The notes under the pieces: model-generated | What the model saw: only the letters and a program-made list of their open reading frames with translations | Database searches by the model: none | Told to the model about the DNA's origin: nothing | In this document: positions 1 to 11,440 of the stretch, piece after piece | Position numbering within the stretch: the first letter of the stretch is position 1 | How the letters are laid out: the number at the start of each line of letters is the position of its first letter | Position numbers and translations under genes: made by a program | DNA from: Saprolegnia diclina VS20 | Taxonomy: Eukaryota > Oomycota > Saprolegniomycetes > Saprolegniales > Saprolegniaceae | Direction: 5' to 3' | Length of the DNA: 48,554 nucleotides | NCBI RefSeq assembly: GCF_000281045.1 | Contig: NW_008246121.1 | Location: forward strand, 82,696 to 131,249

Positions 1-1527
1 ACGCACCCTGCCCGATGCAAACACGCATTCACAAGGCGAATATGTGATGGACGCGTGCGCCGTGCCCCGCTCCCGCCCTTCGGCGGGAACTGCAATGCAA
101 CCTTCGCTGCGCTACGGTGCACCTGGTGAGCTGGTCCATAAGATAAATCTTTGTAGTGCTGCAGCGGTGCGGTGAAGGCGGCACCCGATCTTGCTTAGCG
201 CTTTGAGCGCTACCAATGGCCAATGCCTGGTCTCGATTTCACCCCCAGCCTACGAGGAAGTCGCCATATACGACTGCTTGACGAAACTACGGTGTCGTGT
301 GCTAGCAAATAGAAAAAAAGCCGTGGGCTGGCAACGTTCATACCCTCATTGATCACCGCAGCCAGGAGTGGCAACATCAACCCATCGAAATCGATCCAGT
401 TTGACGGGGCCGTCTATCTTAACGCCGAGTGGTGCGGCGCTCAAGCAATAACCCGCTGGGCGCTAACGGCGTCGTCGTTCGTCTGCGTGCGTGGATGTAC
501 GTGGCGTTGGAGACCACGGCATTGATCAACGCCTGGTGCACGATCAACGAGTTGTACGATCCTCGTTGCCCCGGCACCAAACGTACTTGGTAGCACCCCA
601 TTTGCGGCAGGTTGCGGCGCTGTTCAGACGCAAAGCTGAACAACTGCCAGGAGTCTTTCGACGAGAATCCTCCGCAAGTCGGTCCAAATCGTCGACAAGA
701 TATCCGAGCGTGAATGCCGAGACCCAGGCCCGTAATTAGGTGGCCGTCGACGCAAAGTACCGAAAGTGGCTGGCCCCGGCTGCAGCAACAACACAAGTTG
801 GCTTGTACGCGCCGCAGAGTGCAGGGCGGGAAGAAGTCCCACTGACGTAAAATCCATTGGCTAACCCAACGAAGCCAAAGCGATTTGATTGGCCGTTGGA
901 ATAAAAAGCTGACCAATCAGACTCTGCACAAGGTTCCTGTTAGTGTGGTCTGGTGCAGCGTTCTCACAGGAGTTGGTTCACCTTAGTCCTCCGTTCGCCC
1001 CACGAGCAATCTTGTATCGCACAGCGTGCCGCTCCACGTCTGCGATCCTCAGCAGTGAACTCACATCAATCTCACACGGCAGTCGTCAGTAATTCGACTA
1101 CCGTGGCGACGCCACGTGGTTCGAGGGGTACCCCCAAAATAGGACTTCGACACCCGATCGTCATCACGCTTACGGGACTTGTCGCTCTCTTCGCATAGAG
1201 GTATCTATGCAGTGGCGACTGTCGCCGTCGCAGGGCCGCGCCGCGCGCTTCAACGGACAATGGTGGCGCCGTACCCATCGCGGTAGGGTCTGACGGTAGG
1301 GCCCCCTAGCGTGTCCCAGCGCCTCTACCCTGGGTTCCTTCAAAGATGCACCTCGTAAGACTCGAATTTGGTGCACCTTTTTCTTGTTCTGCGGTATAAA
1401 CGAGGCCTGTTCTCGCAGAAGGTGCAGAAATGAGCTGGTGCTGAAGCCAAATTTTGCCCGAATCTTCAACGTTCGCCAGCGGGAGGCAGAGCAAGATGCA
1501 TTTCCAGATTTCCCAAGCACCAGCAAC
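1..1527. other. Gene-free stretch upstream of the CCDC6-like gene
   Basis: I see no convincing protein or RNA gene here. The open frames on both strands lack recognisable domains and have unbiased third positions, unlike the neighbours. Small structures seen: a perfect 7-bp hairpin with a 3-nt loop at 196-212, and a TGATTGG/CCAATCA inverted pair near 884-918 that could be CCAAT-box sites. It may be the 5' flank of the next gene plus the 3' flank of something outside the window. Confidence 0.4.
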
Positions 1528-2293
1528 ATGGACGTCGCCGAGCAACTCGCGCAGGAACGTGTCAAGAACATGCGCCTCCAGGAAGAGGTCGACCGCCTCC
1601 GCAAAGCCGTCGTCAACGTCGTACGTCCATGCACCTTAATGAGTCAAGACCCATGACACTATGTAGACGCTTCTTGCCGAGAAGGAGGAGGAGTGGATGA
1701 TCAACCAGTTTCTCCGCCGAGTCCAACCCCAAGCCGTCCACGACACCAAGCAAGCCAAAGAGCTTGAGGCTGAGATGCAGCGGCTGCGCCATGAAAAGGT
1801 CGTACTCGGCCAGCGCTACGAGCAGGAGCAAGAGTCCATCGTCAACCGTCTTAGCCGCCAGCTCCAAGCCAAGGAAGCGACCATCAACGCACTTCTTAGC
1901 GACGACTCCAACCGCTGGCAAGACCGCCCGCGTGATTCGACCGGTCAGCTGCAGCAGATTCTCGTCTCCGTCCTCAAGGAGAAGCGGGCGCTCGAGAAAC
2001 AACTTGCGGACGTGCTGAGTCGCCGGACGCTCGACGCCTCTCGTGCGCCTCCGCTCGACGATGCGCAATTGAGCTCGCTGCGCCAACTCCTGTCACAGAA
2101 CCAACAAGGTACTCGATTGTCTGCGCGCTCCATATCGCTTAGGCAAATTGTAGCGTCGACTGCAATGCTCGACCAGCTGAGTCGCATGGACCAACAAGAC
2201 GTGCCTAGCTTGAAGCGGCTGCGCCAGTCGCCACTCCATGGACCTCTGCGCTCGTGGTCACTGAGCTCCCCGTCACCGACCAGTGCATGCTAG
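1528..2293 (+). CDS. CCDC6-like (DUF2046) coiled-coil protein
   Basis: Two exons, 1528-1620 and 1667-2293, joined across a 46-nt GT-AG intron, give about 239 residues. The start is the ATG opening MDVAEQLAQERV. Heptad-rich sequence runs through most of the protein. Two segments resemble repeats of human CCDC6: EKEEEWMINQFLRRVQ, and YEQEQESIVNRLSRQLQ against CCDC6's EQEQEALVNRLWKRM. The Ser/Pro-rich tail resembles the low-complexity C-terminus of that family. CCDC6 is a cytoplasmic/nuclear scaffold in animals; its role in oomycetes is not known to me. The gene ends 25 bp from the 3' end of the opposing RMC1 gene. A gt...ag pair at 2109-2142 would introduce a stop if spliced, so I read through it. 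Another coiled-coil family remains possible. Confidence 0.55.
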
Positions 2294-2318
2294 TCTTGGC
2301 GCCCACGCACTCATGTGT

Positions 2319-4666
2319 TTATATATACCTCTTCTCTGCGTCTCTCTCACTCTCAACAAAGCCAAACCGACGGGCCATCTCGGTCGCCATCGCCTCCGCA
2401 GCAAACCGCCCGAACGGAAACGGGACCGTGGCTGCCATTGCGAGCGGCGACGGTGGCGGGGACGAGACGCAGGTCTTGTCAAACATGCGCAAGAAGAGAT
2501 GGAGCGCTGTAAACCACTGCCACACGCTGGCCGGCGCGGCGTCGGCCCTGGTGGCTACACCACGACGGTCACTGGCCCAGGTACCTGGCAGAACGCGTAC
2601 CTGCTGACGCGACCGCGTCATAGAACCACGCAGGCGTGCAAATTGTCGGTAGCTGGTCGTGCTTGTGCAACACCCGTTGGGCAAGTCGCAAGGCCATCGA
2701 GACCTAGAGCGATCAATCGAGCTCATCCATGTACCCTGTCTTGTGTACGTTGCTGTCGGCGAGGAGAAGACGCAGAACGTCGTCGACGCGCCCGAGACGA
2801 TGGTACATGTCGAGGGCCACTTGCAAGAACGGACGATACGCCAGTTGAGCCTAGAGCGGGAAGCGGTGACGTCGGCCGATGCGAACAGCAATTTGCCTGG
2901 AGCTCCAGCTCGTGGGCGAGCAAGGGCGAGTCGTGCTTGGCGGCGAGAAACGCGAGGCCTTCGTGGCACTGCCCTCGCTGCACGAGCACTTGAACATACA
3001 GCTGGAGTCTACAGCGCCTTGCTTCAGAGACGTACGGCAGTTCAGCGTACATGGCTGGTTCGATCGGGATCGAAAAGGCCTCGAGCGTGTGGAGGTATGC
3101 GCTCAGATAGAGATGTACGACGTCGGGGGGATGGGCTTGCTGCTATCACGACGCCTTTGAGGTCGTCGACTGCACGTCGTCCTACCAGCGGCAGCCACAA
3201 GTGCACATAGCATTCTCGCTGCAGTACGACCAGCATGCGCTGCTTCGAGTCTCGGAGGTCGACCAGCTCGCCAGGCGACAACGACGACGAAGACGACGAG
3301 GCCGTCAGCGCCCGCTGCTCGGCCCCGGCACGCCGCGGGTCCCTTCATATAGATCAACGACGATAACGACATAGTAAGCCTACCGATCCAGCATCGCGAG
3401 GCCATAGATGCGATGCAGGAGATGAAAATGGCCCGTGATTTCGGCGACGGGTGCGCGGTCGGCGATCCGCGCTTGCAAACACGCAAAGACACAGCTCTTT
3501 GCCACGTGGGCGTCGGCGCGTCGGAGCAAGAAGCGGACGAGCGCACTCGCGCGAAGCCCCGCCGACGCACAGCGCGAGATTTCGACCAGCGCCAGCGTCA
3601 CCGTGGCAAAGCCAGCGCTCGGGGCGTGATAGTAGTGGGGCCAGAGAAAGTGGCCGTCGGTCGTGGCAGGTGCCGGCGGCAGCGGCGAGACTACCGGCTC
3701 GGCAACGTCCAGCGCAATGTCGTAGAGGCACGAGACGCCAAACGCGCGGCTGTGGGCGACGACGACGTTGTCGACGACCGAGAACGCGACGTCGGCGTGC
3801 GCAGGGAACGGCAGCTCGAGCGCCCGGACGCACTTGGTGTCCGTCCCCGCCTCGACGCGGTAGAAGAGCAGCTGCGACGACGTGCAGTGGAGGATGTAGT
3901 ACGTGTCGTAGAGCGTCGCCACGCAGACGCGAGCGACGCCGGCGACAACGACTTTCGAGCACTTGGTCACGATCGCGCCTTCGAGGATGAACGGCCGAAG
4001 CTCGGACGCGTTGGCGCCTGTCTGCAGCACCACGAGGTGCGCGTCGACGTTGTACCAATACGCAAACGTGGCGTGCGCGACGAGCCTCTGAAAGGTGCAC
4101 TGCGAACATGCATGTGAGCCAAGAAAAGCATCATTAAAGCTGTACCTTGACCGGCGTCACCTTGAACTGCTCGAGGCCACCCGTCGTCACCAGCACAAGG
4201 TACTCGGTCGACGTCTTGAGATACGCAATCTACATGCAATAAATGCCATGAGGAATGTTCGTGCGAGCGAATTCGCCACCTTGGAGCTCCAGACGAGCCC
4301 AAGGATGCGCGACGAGCGCTTGCAGAGAACGTTGAAGCGGTGGTGTGGCTCGCGCAGCACGGCAATCTCAACCTCGACGTCGCTGCGCTGGAGCGCGAGA
4401 AACTGCTTGCTTGTAGACAGCTTTGCGCTACAGAAGGCCGTGCCTCGGGCGTAGCTGCCGTAGCGGCCTGTTGGCATGGCTGACGCGTCTGGCAGCCCGG
4501 CGAGCTGCAGCGACAAGCGGCCGTCAGATTCGCCAGAGCCATCCGCGCAAGGACGGAGAGCGATGATACATCGATGCGCCGAGTCGTAGAACCAGTCGCG
4601 CGCCATGGTACCATCCACGCCTACGGACATGGCCTCGAGCACGACGTGGCTGCTCCCAGCCGCCAT
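2319..4666 (-). CDS. RMC1: Regulator of MON1-CCZ1 complex (RMC1/Mic1) homologue
   Basis: A multi-exon minus-strand gene. In animals RMC1 (C18orf8, Bulli) is the third subunit of the Mon1-Ccz1 Rab7 exchange factor at late endosomes. The N-terminal exon (start ATG at 4666) contains KQFLALQRSDVEVEIAVLRE and ILGLVWSS, matching the first propeller blades of RMC1 (ILAVQRTSKTVDF, ILGFCWTS). The next exon reads KTSTEYLVLVTTGGLEQFKV. The large exon near 3380-4090 contains AFSVVDNVVVAHSRAFGVS, which parallels NVVDNLVVVHHQ in the human protein. Downstream helical exons (about 2700-3160) include VVHLYLSAYLHTLEAF, LLAHELELQ and ALDMYHRLGRVDDVLRLLLA, matching the Mic1 C-terminal domain. Introns are 30-50 nt. 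Exon edges near 3200-3360 and after 2660 are uncertain, so the exact C-terminus is tentative. Confidence 0.8.
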
Positions 4667-5348
4667 CGTGGACTGGATCGGGCAATCCCACGCGTATCCG
4701 GATGCAGCATCCGTACAATATTGCGATCTTCAAGCTGATGATTGAATGATTAACTAAACCGTCGATGAGTAGCGCCGGTCGGAGGGCACGGAGTTGGCGT
4801 TTTCGTTAGCTCCTTGAGCTATTTACCCCAGCAGAGAGGACACCGTCGGCTAGCCCAATGATGTGTGTCCTTTTCCACAGGCCAGTACACGCACGGAGAC
4901 ATAAATCTCGGATAACAATGCTGGCCCAGCTATCGTCCTCGATCAGTCGTCGTCGTCGGCTGCAACGTCTTGCGGGACCAAGCCAGAAGCGCAGACGTAT
5001 GTATGGAGAATGAATTTCGTGATCCTCTGCTCTCGATGCGCGAAATGGTTTGTTGCACCAACTGTAAGAGAGGATTCAACGTAACGAGGCTAGATCTCAT
5101 GCGATTTAGTCGATAAACCGACGCCAAGGCGCTCGCTCCCAGCCCAACCTGTAACCGGTTCGGGAAACGGTTGATAATTTACCGTCTGAGTTTTGACCAA
5201 TGGCAAGCTGTGATTTCACATAAATTAAATTAATTTTTTCTGAACTCATTTTCATTCAGGATTGTATGCGGTATTAAAAATACGCTATTTTATGACCGTG
5301 CGAGCCCTGGAATACAAATAATTCATCGGGCCAGTGTTTGCGGCAGCG
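4667..5348. promoter_or_regulatory. Divergent promoter between RMC1 and GANP-like genes
   Basis: About 680 bp with no supported gene. It holds a CCAAT box (ttgaccaatgg, near 5196-5206) and an AT-rich block (about 5219-5240). Just downstream is a run around 5246-5258 (ctcattttcattcag) that fits the oomycete initiator consensus YCAYTYY about 100 bp before the GANP-like start codon. The initiator assignment is inference from consensus only. Confidence 0.4.
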
Positions 5349-6420
5349 ATGACGTCGCAAGGAGCGTTCGCTGGAGCCTTTGGCGGCGCCGGTGGCTTCG
5401 GCAGCAGCTTCGGCGCTGCTCCAGGAAGCTCGACGACATTCGGCTCCTCCTCGACCGCCGGCCCCGCGTTCGGCACCTCGGCGCCGGCCTTTGGAAGCGC
5501 AGCGCTATCGTCGACTGCCTTTGGTCAGCCAGCGACGAGCTTTGGCTCTGGCCAGCCCAGCACGACGACCACGACCTTTGGCTCTGGTGCGCCCAAATCA
5601 ACAACCTTTGGTACCAGCCAGCCTAGCTCGACGGCCTTTGGGTCCGGGTCGACGACGCCCTTTGGAACTGCGCCGACAACATTTGGGTCGGCATCCTCAG
5701 CACCCGTGTTTGGCAGCGGCACGACGTCTGGCAGTGGCCCAACCTTTGGCAGCGCCGCACCGACTGCGAGCTCGGTCTTGGGCAGCGGCACGACGTTTGG
5801 TAGCGGCGCTCCAACCGCGAGCCCCGCCTTTGGCGGCCCGTCGGCGTTCGGCAGTGCCTCGACCACAACGTTCGGTACACCGACCTCGACGCCAGCCTTT
5901 GGGAGCGCAACGACGTCGCCGGCTTTCGGCACGCCCTCCTCAACACCAGCCTTTGGCGGCCGCTCGGGTACAACGTTTGGCTCGTCAAGCTCGACGTCAG
6001 TTTTTGGCAAAGCAACGGCTCGTCAAGCGTCGCTATCGCCGTTCCCAAGTTCTCCTGCACCGACTACCGTCTTTGGGTCTTCGTCGACCACGCCGGCGGC
6101 CACACCCGCGTTTGGTGTCGCCTCCCAACCGCCGTCGTCGTCCATCTTTGGCTCGGCCGCACCTTCTACCACCTTTGGTTCATCGAATGCGTCCGTGTTT
6201 GGCGCCGCTGCGCCGCCGTCGACTGTCTTTGGTTCATCGTCTACCCCGTCGGCCACAGTCTTTGGCGCCAAGACGTCACCCAAGCCATCGACCTCCGCCA
6301 CCGGCATCTTTGGCGCGTCGCCCAGTGCGACGACGACGACGTTTGGCGCTGCGTTCCCGCCCAGCGCTTCGTCCGAGCCGAGTGCGTTCTCGATCACGTC
6401 CATTGGCGACTCGCCGTTCC
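5349..6420 (+). repeat. FG-nucleoporin-type coding repeat array
   Basis: Imperfect repeats of about 24-36 bp encode Phe-Gly units separated by Ser/Thr/Ala/Pro spacers, forming the N-terminal third of the GANP-like protein. Such disordered FG segments bind transport receptors and mix with the pore permeability barrier. The repeat unit length varies, so this is a degenerate array rather than a fresh tandem expansion. Confidence 0.85.
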
Positions 6421-9400
6421 AAAAGCCCAAGGACGAGCGTCCGCCTGTGCGCAGCAAGCGGCGCGAGTCCAAGCCGCAGCTCGGTGAGAAGAACCCGTTG
6501 CCGCCGCCGTCAACCTCTCCGTCGCCGTCGCCGTCGCCTCCGAGCCGCAAGCCCCGCCATCGGCCACCGCCACCGGTGGAGGACACGACGGACCCTGCCG
6601 CGTCGGACGACGACCTTCCCCAGCCGCCGGCCAAAACGGACCTCGCCGAAGCCACCCACCTCGAAGGCACGTGCGTCGACATGTGCTCGCCCAAGGAGCT
6701 CGAGATGCACCTCAAGCACGACGAGCTCAGCGCGTTCGAGAAGGGGCCGGACGCATTCGCTGTAAAGAAGTTTCAGCGCAGCTCGGCGTCGCACAAGCTC
6801 GACATTCCGTCCGAAGTCCGACCCCTGGGGTACTGCAAGTGACGACGATAGCCACGCGCCGACGCCAAGTCCATCGTGGTTGACCAATCATGTGTGTGCA
6901 TGTAGGGTGCTCCGCTCGACCCAGCTGTACCTGGAACAGCACATCATGGACCGCGAGCGCCTCGGCATCGACCACCGCATCAACCCGCCGCGGGTGCCCG
7001 ACCTCCTCGACGTACGTCGCTGGAGTCGCCATCTCGATTGTTGTAAGGTGACTCGTAGCTCTACAACTTTCTCTGGGACCGCACGCGCATGATCCGCAAG
7101 GACATTTCGCTGCAAAACTACCGCGGCGGCGGCGGCCGGACGCACCCGATCGCGATGGACATCCACGAGCGCATTGCGCGCTACTACATCCTGAGCCAGC
7201 ACGAGCTGATCGACGAAGCCCACTTTGTCGTCCAGCAAAACGTTGAGCAGTTTGGCAAGGTCGGTGGCTTCTGTACTCCACAATTACAGTGTTTGATTTC
7301 TGTGGCTAGACGCTGCGCAGTCTGCTCGACTTTTACGACGACGCGCGAGCCGAAGGCCTCCCGAGCAGCCCGTTCGAGCCCGAGTTTGCGGGCTATTACA
7401 TTCTCGGGACGCTCCACGACGGCGGCATCCTCGACGTACTCAAGTTTACCAAGTCGATGCCGCCAAACCTCTTGGCCTCGGACTGCGTGCAGTTTGCGTG
7501 GGCCGTCTTTGTCGCCCGCCGCACGAACGACTATGTGGGCTTTTTCCGGCTCGTCCAGGGCGCCACGTACCTCCAGGCGTGTCTCATGCACCAGTACTTT
7601 CCCAACGTGCGCTCCAAGGCGCTCGAAGCCATGAACGCGGGCTACAAGCGACCGGGCAACACGACGCAAGAGTACCCGATCCAAGAGCTCACGGACCTCC
7701 TCTGCTTTGAGGACGAAGAGCACACGGCGTTGGTCTGCGAGCTCCACGGCCTCACGGTCAAGGGAACCGACGTCCTCTTCGGTGTCGGCGACTTCCGCAC
7801 CGACAGCTACCTCCGCGCCGAGAAGACGCCGGTGCCGAACCCACGTTCCGACCGCTTTATCAGCATCAAGCAAGGGTACGCGATTGGCTGGCTGGTGGCG
7901 CGACGCTCATGGCGCTCGTAGGGACCTCTGGCGACGGGACGTGGTCCGTGGCGCGACCGAGTACACGCAAGAGGCGTATCCGGCCCTGGACATGGCCGTC
8001 AAGTTCGCAGAAGACGAAGAACGCAAGCGGTTGTACCCAGAGCGGCCGCCGTACGAGGACGTCTACTCGACGTTCGCTACGTCCGCTGGCAAGACGGCTC
8101 CGTCGATGCAAGCCGCAAAAGCACCGCCGTTGCCCAAAACAGAGCCACCACCGCGTCACCATGGCAGCATGAACCGTACGTGGACGCCCAACAGCGCCGC
8201 CGCGCCGTCGTCTCCTGTGCAACCGCCGTTGCCACCGCCGCTGCCACCGACGCGACCGCCGAGCATCCACCGCGTGTGGGTGGCACCAGCGACCGAGGCG
8301 GCACCGACCAAGTCGGCCGAGGTGTTGCATCAAATCGAAGAGCGGCAGGCTGCGATCGCCAACGAGAAGGCCGCAATGCTCAAGCGACTGCAGGATCTGC
8401 AGTCGCTGAAACAGCAGACAAAGACTCCCGCACCGTCGACGGCCAAGCCTGCAGGAACACCGCCCGCGATGACACTCACGCCCAAGCGCAAGCCTCCGAC
8501 GGCGGCTGTTCCCAGCAACGAAGAGGACGAAAAGAGACGGCGTGCCGAGGAAGAAGACGCCAAGGCCCGCGACGAAGCAGCGCGCGTTGCTGCCTTAGCA
8601 AAGCAGAAGCAAGAAGCGGAAGAAGCCGCCCGAGAAGCTGCAGTGGCTCAAGCGGCCCGAGAAGCCGCCAAACGCGCTGAGGAAGCCGCCGCCAAGGCAG
8701 AAGCTGCCCGGCGCGCTGCTGAAGAAGCCCGCGCCCGTGCCGAGGCCGCGCGACTCGCCGAGGAAGCTCGTCGTCGTCGTCAAGCGGAAGAAGACGAGCG
8801 CTTGCGACGCGAGGCGATCGAACGCGAGCGACTCGCCGAGATTGCAGCGCGCAAGGCGTTTAGCGACAAGTGGCTGCGGACCAACTTTGACGAACGCGCG
8901 GTCCTGGACGCGCGCTGGGCCAAGGAAGCGGCGGCCAAAGCGGCTGCGCGCCGCGCCCGCCAACACCTCGCGATCAAGCGACTCCGCTTTGCGCTCTGGA
9001 AGCGATTCCTGCACGTCCAACGCGATACCACGCGTCGGTACGCACTAAATGCACTCGGTTCAAGTGTCTCACCAATCACGTAGGCGTGCATCGCCTGTCG
9101 GTGTCGAGATGCTGCCGCGGAGCCAACACGAGTCGGCTGCCGACGTTGCCAAGTGGTACGTTCTTTTGCTTCACTCTAGTGTGGACTTATACCGTAAATG
9201 TGCAGGATTTACAAGGGCTTTTCTCGGCTGCCGCGCTGCCTGCCGCCGTGGTCGCCGCAAGACGAAGCGCGCAGTGCGATGCTTCATGCCACGCGCTCGC
9301 TCTTGCGCCAAAACGCGGGGGCCGCCCCCGTAGATCTCAGCCACGTGCTGGGCGCTGGCCTTGTGAGGCGGTACCCCGGTGTCCCGACCATCCACTTTAC

Positions 9401-10588
9401 GCTGGGCCTTGTTTGCACCACGTCGGACGCATGGACGCAGTGGTGGACGACGACGTGTGCCCCGGGTACTACGCAGCACGGTCCTCAGCAACGTGTCTCG
9501 GTCGATGTCGAAACGCGGTCGCCGACCACACTTGCCGACACGGACGACTGCGTTATCGTTCCTGTTACGGCGTCCGACATGCCGTCTCTGCAAGCTGTCG
9601 TGCGCGCCATTGTGCGGGACATTGCTGCTCTCAAGCGCGCCATCGACGTCTACGTCGTCATCCTCACGGCGCTGGATCCCGCCCTGGTTGCCCGTGTCAC
9701 CGACTCGATTGCGCCGCTGCCGTCGCCACTTCGCCGCGTCGTGTGCGTGGCCATGACGTGGCCGACGGCGCCCGTTCTTGCTCTCCAGGTAGTACCATCT
9801 CGCGCGATGATTGTCTTCTTGTTTGTACTTATTTGCTGTACAACTAGATGCTAACGTCACTCGTCTCGCCCCACGCAACGCTCCACACGGTCTGCGACGC
9901 CGACTTGCTCACGCTGCTCGAAGACGTACTCGAGAGTGCCTTGTACGAAGCCCATTGCCGCCGCGTCCAGTCGCCCACCGTCCTCGCCGCGTCCATCCAG
10001 GCGGCCTTTGAAACCCTCTCGGCGCTCGTCCGCCCGTCGCCGGCCGTCGCGGATCGCGTCGCGACGATCTTTGCAGCGCTCGCCCAGCCGCTGCCGCCGC
10101 TCCCGTCGTCGTGGGACGAAGTGCCGTCGTTCGTCGCCGCTTTCTTTGCTCCGCTCAAGGTGCCCGAGCCGCGCTGGCGACACGTGGTGCAAGCCATGCC
10201 CGCCAACCAGTACGCCTCGCTGCTCTCGTTTCTCTTTGCCGCGCTCCTCGAGTCGGTCGTCCCAACGCCGATCGTCGTCGCCGTGCCGTCTGCGTGGCTC
10301 GACGCTCTGCACAGCAGCCTCCGGGATCTCGCAGCCTCTACCGTCGTGCCGCCCAAACCGACCACAAGCACGCCGTCCAAGCGCAAGCTCGCTCTTGAGG
10401 CGCCGAGACCAGTAGTATCTGCCATCGTCGCGCAGCCAGCCGTGTCGGCGATTGCGCGCCAAAAAACGTGGGCGCTCCAGGCGCGCGTCAAGCGCACCAA
10501 GTCGGCGCTCGCCCACGAACAGTCGGCGTCGGCGTCCTACCGCGATTTTCTGCAGCGCCAACTCGCAGCGTGCGCGCCGTCGTTGTGA
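5349..10588 (+). CDS. GANP-like mRNA export factor: FG repeats + SAC3/GANP domain + coiled coil
   Basis: Eight exons (5349-6829, 6906-7011, 7059-7259, 7310-7875, 7922-9037, 9084-9155, 9206-9788, 9848-10588) sum to 4866 nt in frame, giving about 1621 residues. Residues 1-360 are nucleoporin-like, with several dozen FG units in a Ser/Thr/Ala/Pro matrix (TFGS, AFGT, VFGS). A basic/proline linker follows. The SAC3/GANP domain begins at GTCVDMCSPKELEMHLKHDE and includes YNFLWDRTRMIRKDI, matching WYDFVWNRTRGIRKDI of human GANP. It also has ATYLQACLMHQYFPNVRSKA, matching the human ASYLNACLLHCYF region. A long Ala/Glu/Arg coiled coil follows (exon 5), then a basic helical tail and a globular C-terminal part without a clear match. 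In animals GANP is the TREX-2 scaffold that carries mRNPs to the nuclear pore. I start at ATG 5349; nothing upstream in frame is supported. Confidence 0.85.
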
Positions 10589-11055
10589 GCCATGACTATG
10601 TGAATAGAAGCGGATGCATATTTGTATTTGAGCTGGTCTTCGAGCCTTCCCGTCCTGCAGTAGAGGACGACATTGGACCCAACACCCTTGTTCCATCGCA
10701 GCTGCGCGACGTTGCTCAATAGCCAGTCAAATAGAAAGAACTGTGAGCTCCAGCGCATCAACGCCGACGGCTTCATCTCACAGAAGCGTGTGGTCGCAAC
10801 GACTCCTCCGCCTCGTTGACTGCGTTCAACGACAGGACGTAGCTGCGGCGTTTCCTCGTTGGAGGCGCTTAACTGGGATATCGCGATACCTATGCATGCA
10901 GCCCAAAACACTAGAGCTCCACGATACCCACTGCTCATCTCTCCTCGCCACACGGATGGCCACGATCGAAGCGTGTTGCTCGCCACTGAAATTGGCGCCA
11001 AAACGCTGGATCCGTCGCCAAAGGTCACGGGCCAATCGCAGGGTACTTTGTCCAG

Positions 11056-11150
11056 GCCGTACATCGCGTACATTACCATACAAAAAGCCTCTCTAAATTT
11101 TCGTACAATGTCGGATGTACGTTTACGTACGTGTGGCGGTGATCGTACAT
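11056..11150. promoter_or_regulatory. Cluster of CGTACAT/ATGTACG motifs
   Basis: The 7-mer CGTACAT occurs at 11058-11064, 11067-11073 and 11144-11150, and its complement ATGTACG at 11115-11121. The first is part of the 9-mer GCCGTACAT, which also occurs three times in the gltD/gltB promoter. Chance predicts about six occurrences in the whole window on both strands, so four in 95 bp is notable. The bound factor is unknown. Confidence 0.45.
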
Positions 11151-11294
11151 TTTGATTGGCCAAGAGGGTGAGCTGGGAATAACTGGTCGGGAGTATGCGG
11201 CCAATCCCATTCGGAGCTTCCTTTCCAGCTGGCCTATGCGAAACAAGTTTCTATGCAGGTTTGTATGTGGGCAACACGACTGGTTATAAGCGGC

Positions 11295-11302
11295 TATAAA
11301 AA
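11295..11302 (+). promoter_or_regulatory. TATA box of the Ubl-eL41 gene
   Basis: TATAAAAA lies 139 bp before the start codon, preceded by CCAAT-type boxes. A pyrimidine-rich initiator-like stretch follows about 30 bp downstream (ctcactttctg, near 11327-11337). The spacing suits a strong TATA/Inr promoter as expected for a ribosomal protein gene. Confidence 0.5.
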
Positions 11303-11365
11303 CGCTGCTGCACTTTGCACGTGAGCTCACTTTCTGCTGATTGCTCTGCTAGACACATCGTTTAG

Positions 11366-11416
11366 GTAACTCCCTCGTGGCGTCTCGACGAAGCGCTCAT
11401 CTCCCTCGTTGCGTAG
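11366..11416 (+). other. Possible 5' UTR intron of the Ubl-eL41 gene
   Basis: A 51-nt stretch starts gtaactcc and ends gcgtag, with length and borders like the coding introns in this window, located 24 bp before the ATG. Introns in the leader are common in ribosomal protein genes. Only cDNA could confirm it. Confidence 0.35.
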
Positions 11417-11440
11417 CATCTGAGCATCCAGAGGGGAACC

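Larger units (their letters stand above)
10589..11440. other. Intergenic region and promoter of the Ubl-eL41 gene
   Basis: 850 bp between the GANP-like stop and the Ubl-eL41 start. The right half carries four CGTACAT/ATGTACG sites (11058-11150), an ATTGG at 11155-11159, a CCAAT at 11201-11205 and a TATA box at 11295. A 208-codon minus-strand open frame (10537-11163) crosses most of the region. It has weak codon bias, no domain I recognise, and runs through the promoter motifs, so I do not call it a gene. Confidence 0.5.

Noticed and set aside
419-916. 165-codon minus-strand frame near the left edge
   Set aside because: Composition is unlike the genes of the window and no family is recognised; probably a chance frame.
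2109-2142. A 34-nt gt...ag segment in the CCDC6-like gene
   Set aside because: Splicing it out produces an immediate stop, while reading through gives a sensible C-terminus.
5380-6765. Long Arg/Pro-rich frame and antisense frames over the FG repeats
   Set aside because: These are out-of-phase readings of the FG-coding repeats; homology and the splice-consistent frame support only the FG reading.
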